This document shows positions 50,351 to 61,311 of a stretch of DNA of 64,000 bases, in pieces. The position numbers and the translations under genes are program-made. Below the pieces are notes generated by a model that did no database searches, was not told the origin of the DNA, and saw only the letters and a program-made list of their open reading frames with translations. Every line of letters starts with the position of its first letter. Position 1 is the stretch's first letter. This DNA is from Ulva prolifera (Eukaryota; Chlorophyta; Ulvophyceae; Ulvales; Ulvaceae). The stretch lies in the NCBI GenBank assembly GCA_023078555.1, contig CM041199.1:8065315-8129314 (forward strand), in the 5' to 3' direction.

Positions 50351-51781
50351 CATCTGCGCCGATACTCATCTGGGCAAGAGGGCAAGAGGCGAATCACTTT
50401 CATAATCATGTAGCTAGCATAGGATGACTCTGTATCATTATTCAGCTATCACTTCCGCATTAGAGCTGCCAGAGAAGTTCTGCTAACGTCACAGGCAGTG
50501 CACATGCATGCACATGCATGCGGTGTATGTTGCAGGCTGTGATGTGGTGAATCCTAGGAATCTTCACACATGATGACCTCAAGTCTCTGCATGTGCCTAT
50601 AGGGACCAACACAGTGAATTTAACTAAATTGGCAAGAATTGTCTGCATGTTCGAGCCAGGAGCCAGCCAGCCAAGAGGCCAAATACACACATGCATGCCA
50701 TGGAGCAATCGTGTCCACGCCTTCTTTTGTGAGCACTGCCTTCCTCTGCCTTCCTCGGCACTCTCATCAATGGCGATTATGTTGCAACTTGGAGGTACCA
50801 TGTGCAAACATGCAGTCCAGACTAGTGCATTGTGCACTCTCGCGATACAGATTTTGGCTAACACAGGCTTGAGAAACAAACATCCAGAATCTAAATAAGA
50901 AAACTGCGCAGCTGTACGCTGGCTGGGAGCGAGTCGCCACGGCCGGATCTACAGCTGCACACCTAAACTCCAAACGCCCCGATTGCGATGGCGCTAGATA
51001 GAGGCTCTACCAAGATGCCGCAGCAACCAGCGCCACATCCCAGCTGAGGGAAGAGGAGAACAGCCTGCTAGTATCCAACTCCGCCGTAACAGTCCAGCTT
51101 TGAAAAAGTTGGAACCTGTGAGCGTGAGCAGGTCGGGTACCCGTGGGTACACGTGGCGTCCCATCCCAGCCAGAGCCGTCCAAGAAATACATGCATCGTC
51201 ATAATCGCAACCCGTGAGTGGGTTGTCATGAGACTGCAATCACCCCCCCCACCCGCAAACACCCCTCAGCCTCCGATGAGGGTGCCGATGAGCTATAGTC
51301 TAACTTCAAAGTACGCGCCAAGCATCTCCACGGCCGCACACGCGTCCCACCCTGGCACAAACCAGGGCCTGCAGATACTCTCGCCCCCGCAATCTCCACC
51401 GCCGCTTGCGTGCAACGGCCGCGTTGCGGCGCTCAGCAGCCCCGTTCAACAGCCACCCCACACCTGCTGCGCCCCGCGCACGGCTGAGTACCTCCTGCCT
51501 AGCACGCAGTGCAGCCACGCCGACGTAGAGCCCCCCAGCAAGCCACCTCCCATCCTGCACCCTTCCAGGTGCCGCTACCACTGGCCGCGGGCCAGCAAAG
51601 CACAAATGGGCACACAGAGCCACCCCCGTCTCTTGGGCACCCGCACAGAGATGAAGCTAGGCCTGAAGACGCGTACACCAAGCCGCCATTTGGCGAGGGT
51701 GAGTAGAGCTACCAGTGAAGGTGCCACACCGCCCCACTCCCGGGGCAAGTCGGCAGGGAGGCGGAGGCGCGCTGTTGGGGT

Positions 51782-53290
51782 CTACTTTGTGATCACCTTG
51801 GAGGAGGTGGTGGCCGTGGCGGTGCCGCTGGAGGTGCGGGTGGCGGCAGTGCTGCCACCAGGGGTGGTGGTGGTTGTCGTGGAGCTGCTGACAGAGTTAC
51901 CTTTCTTGCCCTTCGTCTTCACACTGGTCTTCCCTTTGGTCTTGATCGTCACGGTGTCCTTGCCCTCGTTGCCCTCATCACCCTCATTGCCCTCGTTGCC
52001 TTCGTTGCCCTCGTTGCCTTCGTTCCCCTCATTGCCTTCGTTGCCCTCATTGCCCTCATCTCCCTCGTCACCCTCGTTCCCCTCATTCCCCTCGTTCCCT
52101 TCGTTGCCCTCATCACCCTCATCGCCCTCATCACCCTCATCCCCCTCGTCGCCCTCGTCATCGATCTTGTCCTGGACAGAGATCTTGAAGCACTTGGCGG
52201 CGCCACCGTTCCTGCGGCACTGGCCTTCGGTCTTGCCCTTCGCCACCCGGCACCTCGGGCACTTGGGCAGGCACCTGCAGCCACCGTATACGTCAGGTGG
52301 CCATGTGATGTACATCATCTCAGGAGGAACAACGATACATACACAAGCACTGGGTCTGTGGTGCAGAGGCAGCAAAGATATGTGAGTCTGAGGCAGCAGA
52401 GGAGGCCTGCATTGCCAACAGGGTGCACATAGACCAGGCGTCACATGTGCCTAGGCCTCGCCACACCCTGTGGAGGAGCAGCGAGCCATATGTGATCATC
52501 AGCACTGACAACGTCAGGCACTGTCAGCTCTGACTTCTTTCGGGTAGAAGCTCCCGGGCCAACTTGTACCCGCGCTGATGGCACAGCATGCAGACACAGC
52601 CATACAGACGCAGACAACCTATATATAGCTATATAGCTAGGGTCCCCGGTTCGGTCTGCACAGTAACCCCGGATCTGAGATGCTACGTACGTGCATCACG
52701 CAGCATGAAGCAGTACCACGAAACACATGCATGCACAGCAGTATAGTATGCACACGCGCAGGACTACGATCATGCCTTTCCGATTCGAATATGATAGAGC
52801 GGAAGTCTCACAACTGATCTGCGCGACAGGACAGCGTGGGCTGCATGACGGCACCATGACGGCACCCGGCACGTGCGCACAAACGCAACAGCAACGGTGC
52901 TCCGCGGTGTTGCGATTGTGTGCACATGCCGCGCGCCGTGATGCAGAGCACGCTGACCTGTCGCAACAGCAACGGTGCTCCGCGGTGTTGTTGTACGGCA
53001 CGAGGCATAGGTTGTGCACAGGTGGTGCCGCACTGGATGCCCTTGCAGCCAGAGAGCAGCCGCCGGCTCAGCCCACCGAGGCCGCCGTCCGCCTCCACCT
53101 CTACAGCGTCCAGCTCACCGGTGACGATGCCGGGCACGACATCAAACGCCGAGGGCGCGCCGAGCGGCTCTGGCAGCAGGCTTGCGGCGGTGGCCCGGGG
53201 GGCGCTGAGGAGGAGCAGGCCTGCGGCGGCTCCGGCGGCGGCGCAGAGGGCCGACAGGAGGCTCGGGGCGCGGCTGGATGCGGGCATCAT
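51782..53290 (-). CDS. NEG-6: secreted Cys-module protein with DEG block and Ser/Thr-rich end
   Basis: Minus strand; exons 53290-53034 and 52274-51782 give 249 aa; GT-AG intron (GTGCGG...CTGCAG), phase 2, about 760 bp. The N-terminus MMPASSRAPSLLSALCAAAG plus the following Ala/Leu run is a signal peptide. The linker is acidic (GELDAVEVEADGG), and exon 1 ends LSRRLLSGCKGIQ. The module is C-x4-C-x3-C-x2-C-x10-C-x8-C (CLPKCPRCRV, GQCRRNGGAAKC). A DEG/NEG block follows, then a lysine patch (KGKTSVKTKGKKG) and a Ser/Thr-rich end (SVSSSTTTTTTPGG, TSSGTATATTSSKVITK) of the kind that is often O-glycosylated on secreted proteins. It is the most divergent member of the set yet keeps all six Cys and the intron position. 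Function unknown. Confidence 0.75.
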
Positions 53291-53874
53291 GACCTGCAGC
53301 ACGGCCGGCGCCGAGTGAGCTGCTTGTGAGTGGCTCGCCTCTGCGGTGGCTACGGGGGGCGCATGCATATGGCGCTGTGATGCTGCTTGCAATTGGTGAC
53401 GGGCTCAGCCGTGGCCGTCTGAGACTGCATGCAGATGCAGCCTTGGAAACGAATCCTGCGCATGTGAGGTAAGGAACTTACAATCGGTTGGCGATGAGGT
53501 CGGGGCCTGCGCAGCTGCAAACGTCTCGTGCATGTGGGCCGCGGGTGCTGCGTGGCCAGGCTGCCCCCGCCGCTGCACCGGCACATCCACGCATGCTCAA
53601 GATATCTAGTGAGGCCCTCCCAGAGGCTGCAGACTCTGGCAACGCTATGATATCTAGGCTGCAGGTGTCACTCAGGCTGCTGTCAATAGGCTACTGTCGA
53701 TCGAGCTAGACATTGTAGAAGTCTAGGCAAGAAAGGGCGAGTGTGGACACGAATCTGCTGCACTGGGTCACCCAGTACGTACACGTGTAGTGCATGTAGT
53801 GCATGTTGTGCATGCACTACCAGGTGTTGCCTTGGATGCTGATGCATCAGCATGCTGTGTATATATATATATGG
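53291..53874. other. Upstream of NEG-6
   Basis: Probably contains the NEG-6 promoter; no element recognised. Ends in a short AT run next to LINE copy D. Confidence 0.4.
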
Positions 53875-54214
53875 TTACAAAGGACAGAGGCCGGGCAGCG
53901 AGCCGTTGCCAGGAATACACACGCAAATCCACTCACACAGTCATGGCACTAGGCCGGGTACGAGCACGTGCCACAGCTCGGCCGGTGATGCCAGCCAAAG
54001 ATTGAAGCCCTGCACGGAACACAAGAGCATTCCCCTTGCACAACGCCACACTCAACCGGCGCAGAGCATTCGTCACAAACAAAGCACGGTTCACCTTACC
54101 ACACCGAGACGCAACCTCAACCTCAGGAGGCTCCGCCAGCCGATTCAAGTGATTCATGGCAGGCCGTCCCAAGCGACCATGCGTCTCATGCGATAACGGC
54201 ACAAAACTATACGC
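53875..54214 (-). mobile_element. LINE 3' fragment, copy D
   Basis: The minus frame reads AYSFVPLSHETHGRLGRPAM, then RRLSVALCKGN and ITGRAVARARTRPSAM, and stops; the 3' end is TTACAAAGGACAGAGGC read on the plus strand. It is close to copy C but carries an extra PPEVE, and it is cut off at 54214. A TATATATATATATGG run adjoins the 3' end, as expected for a LINE with a short simple-sequence tail. Confidence 0.75.
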
Positions 54215-57200
54215 TGTGTATGTGTGTGCATGTGTGTAGTGCCGCAGGGCACTGCCCTGCGCCCTGCCCTGCCGTGGTCGCGGCTCAGGTAGTTTTTAAC
54301 AACAGTCTGTGACTTGTGCCTGCAGTGAAATGGCGCTGCCATATGCCATCATGATGCGGTCAGCACAGCGGATGGCATCATGGAAAATGTATGAGGTCCG
54401 GAGCCAGCAGGCTGCAGACATGTCACCACGTGACACCCAAGGTTCGCGAACATTTGCGAACAACCCTCATACGACACGAATTGAAATACATGATACAATG
54501 CTTTTTGTGTGAGTATGTCCAAAGTTCTGCAGAGATGGTACTGCGCCCGCGCGGCACCAAGGCCGGATCGACCATCTGCGTCAGTGCACACGTCACGGTG
54601 TTCCCGGCCATCAAGATTGACAGGCTAAGGATCCGGATAATGCCGCTCGCAGCGGGGTGATGCGGGGGTGCATCGGCAGCCAGGCCTCGTCGACGAGGCG
54701 ATGTGAGCACATCGCGTGAGCAGGGGTTGCACTGTGACGCGGGTCGGTGACGCGGGCCGTGAAGTCCCAGCCGCGGTGATGGAGCAGGGTGGCCGGGATG
54801 GGCGAGGTACTGTGAACTTCAAGTTCACGTCACCTCGGCGATGTGACGCATTCGCAATCTTCATGATCAGCCGTGCCGTTGGAAACCCACAGGTGCCCGC
54901 AAAACATTTTGCTCACCATGAGATGGCGAAACGTACGTACGCGTCCACTACTAGCAATAATAACGACCACGCCTTGAGATTGAAGCCGTGGCCAGGCACA
55001 TGTACACATCGTCCCCCAGCCCGCGTGGGAATAGCTATTCCCACGCATGCGGCCACGTGCACGCTGGTGGTTGCAGGTCCATGCACATCTCTGATCATCT
55101 CGAGCCATTCGCACGATGTCTGCATCTGAGATATGGGCATGAGGTGGCAAGATGGTGGCGATTGCGGTTGACATCGAACAGCAGGCAGGGTGGTCGATCC
55201 ACGCGTACGGCTTCGAGTTCGCAGCGACGTATGTCGACGTCGGGATATCGATATCATATGGCCACGATTGCCGGACGTCAACGCGGCTGCGCATGTAGCA
55301 CATGATGTGTGCCAAGGACAAATCTGGAGATGCAGCACGATGCTGTGCGGTTGCATTCTGGCATCCCGTACCTGTTCAAGCGCCAGCAGCATGCTGCAAC
55401 ATGCAGAATTCTCGAATGATTTTCGAATGAGCTCAACACACTGTTTAGGGCAGTTGTACACATGTGGTGCGTGCCAGAGGCCGAGGCATGCCTCAGGCAT
55501 CGCGATCGCGATCGCACCTTTGACCTTTCTGTCCGAATGATGTGCTTGCACGCGTCTAGACAATCTGATGCGTTGCAGCAAACAGGCTAGTGCGCTGGGT
55601 TGTTGCTGTGACGATTGACGACGTTGAGTAGCGATAGCACTAACTATCTCAAGAGATAGTACGGTAGCGAATTAAACCTTGGTATCGGAAAAATACAAGC
55701 GAGATGATCTGCTTAGGACGATGCCCAACATGTTACAGGCGATCGTATTTATATGCACTGCGTGGGGCGTCTAGCCTGGCAAGGCCTTGACCATTGCGCT
55801 ACACCCACTCGGTGCATCATGCCGTTACCGATTTCAATGGAAACAGCATGTACGCGGACGATGCGTCGAAGGTACTCTCTCATTTTCACGCATCGAAGTT
55901 GCCACGACACAAGCTTACAATGAGGGTACTGACCAGATGCCGTGTTTTCTGCGCGGCGGTGTGCACAGGCTGACGATCGACAGGCACAAGGGCGCAGCTG
56001 CTAGTGCTTGCCGCCGCGGCTACGGATCGATGGCCATGTTCGCTCGTCCCCGGTAGCTAGAGACAATTGATACCGGCTACGATTCGTGAGAAGATGCGCT
56101 CAGCCGGCCGAATTATGGCGGACTTGTGCCAGAATTAATTCGCTTCGAAGCGATTGCACCGCGCGCGCGTGCATGCTCCCAACAGTCACAAACGAAGTTC
56201 ACCGGAGCACCCAGCACGATTGGGTTCCTTCTACGGGTGTAAGTGCGTGGCGTCAGGGGTCTGAGACATAGCTTTGAAGGGAACTAAAACGCATGGCGGT
56301 CACTGTTAAACAAGCGCCCGTACCTCACAGCAGCAGTGTATTGTGCAGCTAGCAGTGTTCTACAAAATTTCGCTTTGGATTAGGCTCTGCCAGCAGGCAA
56401 GCCAGTGGCCAGGCTACAAGTGCTTGAGAATCTCAGTCAGGCAAGCTTCTCAGTAGCAGCAAGCTTCAGACCATGTCCATCCAGATCACAGTCTCTGGAT
56501 CAGATGCCCAGGAAGCAGTGACTAACAGGCCAAGTTATATAAGTACATATGTAAGCATTTTCAGTTCAATTTGTTCATCTATCACTATCACGATCTCGAG
56601 ATATGTTCTATGAATCTATCACATGTTCGTGGTGCGCCTGGCCACCACACGCCCAGGCATCCTCAGGCAAGCCAGCTAAGGGGGACATGCACAACGTTGC
56701 AAAGGTCAAGCAGTCCAGACCACCTCATTCCCAACAACACTCCCTTCAGTGAACATCAAACCACAGAGAATTCACAGCACAGGTGCCAGCTGGCATGTGA
56801 TGTGCAGATGCAAATGGCCACTCATGCACACATGGCCCCAGAATCTGCCACAGCCTGACACCAGATTCGACTTCAGGGTCAAAGCTCCCCCTTGCAGTGC
56901 ATGAGCTGTGTGTGAAGTGATTGATAACGGCGAATCCATTATAATTTCCCTGCAGCTCTGTCCCAACATCCAAGGTCAGGCCTAGCAGCACTGCTTGGCA
57001 AACACACAGGAGCCACCTCCCAGAGAGTCCACTGCGCACTGCGCCATACCATTACAAAACCTCATCCTGCTTTGAAATTGGGCTGAGAATAACTTCATGC
57101 TGAGAGTGGTGAGCACTGCAGGGTGAGGCATGCATGGGCAACTTCTGGCAGGGCTGCCTGCTGCACCTCGCACCTCAGTAGCCAGGCACTCACAGTGGCA

Positions 57201-57365
57201 AGGAAAAAGTGCACCCAGGGCTGCATGGCAGCAACAACCAAGCATGCAGGATCAGTGACACACAATTTGATTTTTCTGTTCAAAACAGGGAACTTTGCCA
57301 ACTGCAGCCAGAAGTGCGCATGTCAGCTTTGCAGAGGGAGCCGCATGCAGCCTGCTGCATGAAGC
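54215..57365. other. Gene-poor stretch
   Basis: No gene recognised. Frames near 54.53-54.66 kb (plus) and 56.75-57.04 kb (minus, GTELQGNYNGFAVINHFTHS) look protein-like but unassigned. A hairpin ACTATCTC-AA-GAGATAGT lies near 55640. Confidence 0.35.
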
Positions 57366-57467
57366 CAGTGTTGTGTCATCAGGCCCAATCACATAGAACA
57401 ATTCCGAATATTCACATCTAATTTCGGGGTGACAGCCCTGGAAATGCTGCAAAGCGACGAAACACTG
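57366..57467. mobile_element. 102-bp hAT-like MITE, copy 2
   Basis: Ends CAGTGTTGTGT and CGAAACACTG. The body is the reverse complement of the copy at 13833, with the same 102-bp length. Flanks CATGAAGC (57358-57365) and CATGAGGC (57468-57475) agree at 7 of 8, a convincing 8-bp target duplication. No coding content of its own. Confidence 0.75.
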
Positions 57468-58081
57468 CATGAGGCATGGAGGTGTATTCTACAAAGACCA
57501 GATCGGAGAGGCGGGTAGCGAGTAGCAGGCATTGCAGAGCAACACGGCAAGAAACCCCCACAATCACACCCATGCTCCCAGACATAAAGGCCAGAAGGCA
57601 CATGCCGCATGGAAGGGAAGCGGTCACACAAGCCTGAGCAGGCACACACAGGTACACTGCATCTGACAGGAAGTAAAACCATGACGTTGACATCATGCTA
57701 GCATATTCTTGTGAATCCTGGCTGTTCCCTGGCTGGTCAACAATTCGCAATCCGTATGGTGTGAGGCAAACCAGGTGTCCAGGCCCACCTGGGAATGCAT
57801 GGGTGGATGCTCTGGAGCGAACCACAAATGTGCTGCACAATCAGGTGGACAGGGCCCTGAGTCAAGTGTAGAGGTCGGATCGCAAGCAAGCTGGCAAGCA
57901 GATGATGAAGACAGCATGGTCGATGACGAGAGCAGAGCATGATTACAACGCCACTTCTGCAGAGGCCCACGAGAGACTCACTTCGCTGAGTCATGCAGTG
58001 GCAGTTTCGGAACAGCTGCTGAGGCTCCGCTCGCCCAAGCAACATGGGCATCAGGAAGATAAGAATGGCAACCGGTAACAT
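57418..58081 (-). CDS. Possible two-exon secreted or membrane protein
   Basis: Minus strand; exons 58081-57982 and 57788-57418 would give 156 aa. Exon 1 starts MLPVAILIFLMPMLLGRAEP, a convincing signal peptide, and ends at a consensus donor GTGAGT. The acceptor TTCCCAG at 57789 restores the frame (phase 1). Exon 2 reads PGHLVCLTPYGLRIVDQPGN, then hydrophobic stretches (WFYFLSDAVYLCV, LLAFMSGSMGVIVGV). The last 17 residues and the stop lie in the MITE at 57366-57467, so either the MITE truncated the gene or the true end is spliced elsewhere (a GTAGAA donor is available before it). No family recognised. Confidence 0.35.
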
Positions 58082-58425
58082 GCGCTGAATAACTGAGGAC
58101 CCCCATTTCCATGGGTCGGGGACCACACATTCCCTACATAGTTTCTGGCTCTGGTGGCGTCAATGCCTAAAAACCACTGCGAAAGTAATTTTGACTGATT
58201 CAAATCCATCCTTGACTCACTTCATCTCACACCTGACGCACACATAATGTAGTAAAACACTGCTATCATGCGACCGCACCAGCTGCAGCAGGTGCACCAG
58301 CTCGGTGCACACCATCGACAACACAGGCACAGCGCAGCGCGGCAGCCATGCAAGCAGCAGCAGCGGATCAGTGGCACGGACCTGCCACAGGAACCTGAAA
58401 ATCCCCCCTGGCAACCCCTCTGGCA
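58082..58425. other. 3' flank of the transporter gene
   Basis: Follows the transporter stop on the minus strand; probably 3' untranslated sequence. Nothing else seen. Confidence 0.4.
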
Positions 58426-61101
58426 TCATCGCGGGGTGCCTCGAGGCGTCCCCCGCGGCGTGCCCCGCTGTGACCCATTCTCGCGCCCATACGCCGCCAG
58501 CAGCCCGACGCGCTCCCCGGCCTCCGCGCCGGCGCCGCCGCTGCTGCCGCCGTCGCTCGCGGCCGGGGAGGTCCCCCCCGACGCCTCGCTCGCCTGCCGC
58601 AGCGACGCCATCGACTCGACGCTCACGACCGCGTCACGCAGGAACGCCTGCATCAGCGGCGCCTCGACGTTCGCCACCGACTCGGGGATGCTCGACAGCC
58701 GCGAGGCCGTCGCGGCCGGTGTCGTCTCGGCGGCGGCCGCCGCCGCGGCGGCCCCCGCCGTGACGGCCGTGTTGACGTGCGTCTCACGGCGCAGCGCGAC
58801 AACGACGACAAAGGTGACGCCCCCCGCGGCAAACAGGCCGACCGCGGCCGCGACGGCGGCCGCAAGGACGCCGTCGAGAGGTGTGAACGCGTCCAGCGCG
58901 AGCCCCGCGCCGAACGTCGGGAACGCGACGAGTGCGGCCGCGAGGGCCTCCGGGCGCCAGCGGTCCGCCGCGAGCGCCTCGGACGGCTCAAAGCGCACGA
59001 CGCGGCAGCGGCGCATGAGCTGCAGCGCAGCATGCATGGAGATGCCGAGGAGCGCGACGCCGAGCGTGTAGAGCACAACGTGGCGCTGGCCGGTGATGAA
59101 GGGCAGCAGGATGACGGTCAGCAGGAGGGCGCTCGCGGGGAGGAGCATCAGCGCGAGCGCCCACGTCGGCAGCGGAACCCTGCGGGACTGCCGGCAGTCA
59201 GCACTGGTTCACTCGCCGAGGACGGCACCGCGGAATGTGCAAGTGGCGTTAAGGATCTGACACACTCAGCGCCGCCGATGTGCACGAGTATACACCGCGG
59301 CCAGAGCATGTTACCCAAGGGAAATCCCATAGGCGCTGCTGTTGCACATATCTGCGATGGTCAATGTGGTCGGCACGGTGCCGTCAGAGCCACCCTGGGC
59401 GGTGACAGATGCGGCCCGGGTTGCGACCCCGAACCGACAACACGGCCCATCGACAACAACGCTCAGCAGGCTGGCCATTCGTGACGAATGACAGTGACAT
59501 CGTGGTGCCGGCATCATATGTGTGAAGTGCGCTGCCGAAATGTTTTGTTCTTTTTCATAACATTGCGAGCACGAGCGAGAGCAGCAGCATTTCACAAGCA
59601 GAAGAGACGACCAGATGGCTGCGGACACCAGGCTGTAATCTGCTCATCTCATCTTTCACCTTGCTCGCAGCAGACTCACGGGGCCGCCCAGGGGGGGGGG
59701 GGGGGGTCGCACTTGAAGGGGCGCTTGAGGTCGGGATGCTTGACGCGGAGCCACACGAAGGCCGCAAACTCGAGCAGCTCGGCCATGCTGTACACCACGT
59801 TCAGCATCTCGACGATCTCGAGGAACGAGAACGCAAGCATGCCGAAGATGCCGAGGCTCGAGAGCAGGATGCCGATGGCCGGCGTGCCGAAGCGGCTGCG
59901 GCGCGCAAACGCCGCGGGCAGGTACCCGCGCTCCGACATCCCCAGAACCTGAACGCCCGGCGCGCAGTCAGCATGCCCGCATGAGGGAGCCGCAGATTTC
60001 GAGGAGTCAAACGCTTGCTTCGTGATATATATTATGTCGGCCCTCGCCGCCCCAAAAGGCGGGCCGGGGGCGTGCCCGCTAGCCACGAGGGGGGGAGGGC
60101 GTGCCTGGTAGCTGTCAGACGACATCTCAGCCTCAAACATGCCAACCTGCGACACCGCGGCGGCGGCAGTGACCGCGGCGGCAAGCAGCGGCCCGCCGAC
60201 CTTCTCCGCGACGCGGCCGTAGTATCCGACGCTCCAGTTGCTGTACACGTCGTCGGTGACGGCGACGCCGATGAGCAGCGGCAGCACGTACATCGCCACA
60301 ACCTACAGCACAGCCAGGGCAGTGTGAATATGCATGTACTGCATGCACTGTTATTGCATGCATGTGGACCACATTGCCACTCCCAGCCAAGGCGACAGCG
60401 GAGGCGTGGCTGTGCACAGACGTACGCGTGGGTATGTGGCCGCATCGACAGATGTGTTGCCCACCACCTGCAGAGGTGGCGCAGGCGTAGCGGTTTGGAG
60501 GTGTGGAGGCGAACAAGCATGCACCGCGGGCACAGCAGGTGGCGGTGGCGGGGGGCCTTTTCACGCGCATGTGCAAGGCGGCGGGCAATTCGACTCGAGC
60601 AACCACAGACCCGCTCACGTAGATCCGGTCTGCCCGTTGTATGGCAGAGAACCAAAGCAGACTACAAATTGCAGAAACCGAAAATACTCAATCCAGACGC
60701 ATGCACACTACCAAATCCGCTGCACGCCAAACCAGGGTCACAGCTCAGCGTCGCGCACCAGCTGCACGGCGAAGAAGAGCGCCCGCGGGAACAGCCGCGT
60801 CGGGTTCCGGACCTCCCCCGCGAGCGTGCTCACGCAGTCCCACGAGTTGAGGTTCCAGAACATGACGTTGAGGTAGTCGACCCAGCGTATGTCGCGCGCC
60901 GGCATCGTGCCGCCCCAACGCGACACGTCCATCTGCGGCACTGCGAGGACCGCGAGCGCGACGAACGGCAGCACGACGGCGACGACGATGACGGCGGAGG
61001 CGCGGCCGACGATGTCGAGGCCGCTGTAGTTGAGAGCCGTCATCACGAGCGCGATCGAGAGGGAGGCGAGCCTGTAGCAAGGCCGGGGGAGGGGTGAGAG
61101 T

Positions 61102-61141
<40 letters not shown>

Positions 61142-61279
61142 GAGAGGAGTAGGGCGTGATTATGAGCGGGCGCCAGGCTGTGGTGAGGCCGGGGGAGGGG
61201 CCAGCGGAGTGGAGTGTGTGAGGGAAAGAGGGCGCAATCGGGGGGACGCCTACCTGCCTGCGGAGAGGTCAAGGGTGGA

Positions 61280-61311
<32 letters not shown>

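Larger units (their letters stand above)
45607..51781. other. Gene-poor stretch
   Basis: No gene recognised over about 6 kb. Landmarks are a (CATG)n run at 46969-46987, palindromes at 48502-48542 and AT microsatellites at 50206-50344. A 139-codon minus frame at 50460-50879 has no domain I know. Confidence 0.35.

Noticed and set aside
58777-59484. 235-codon plus frame over the transporter's last exon
   Set aside because: Charged antisense shadow of a membrane exon.
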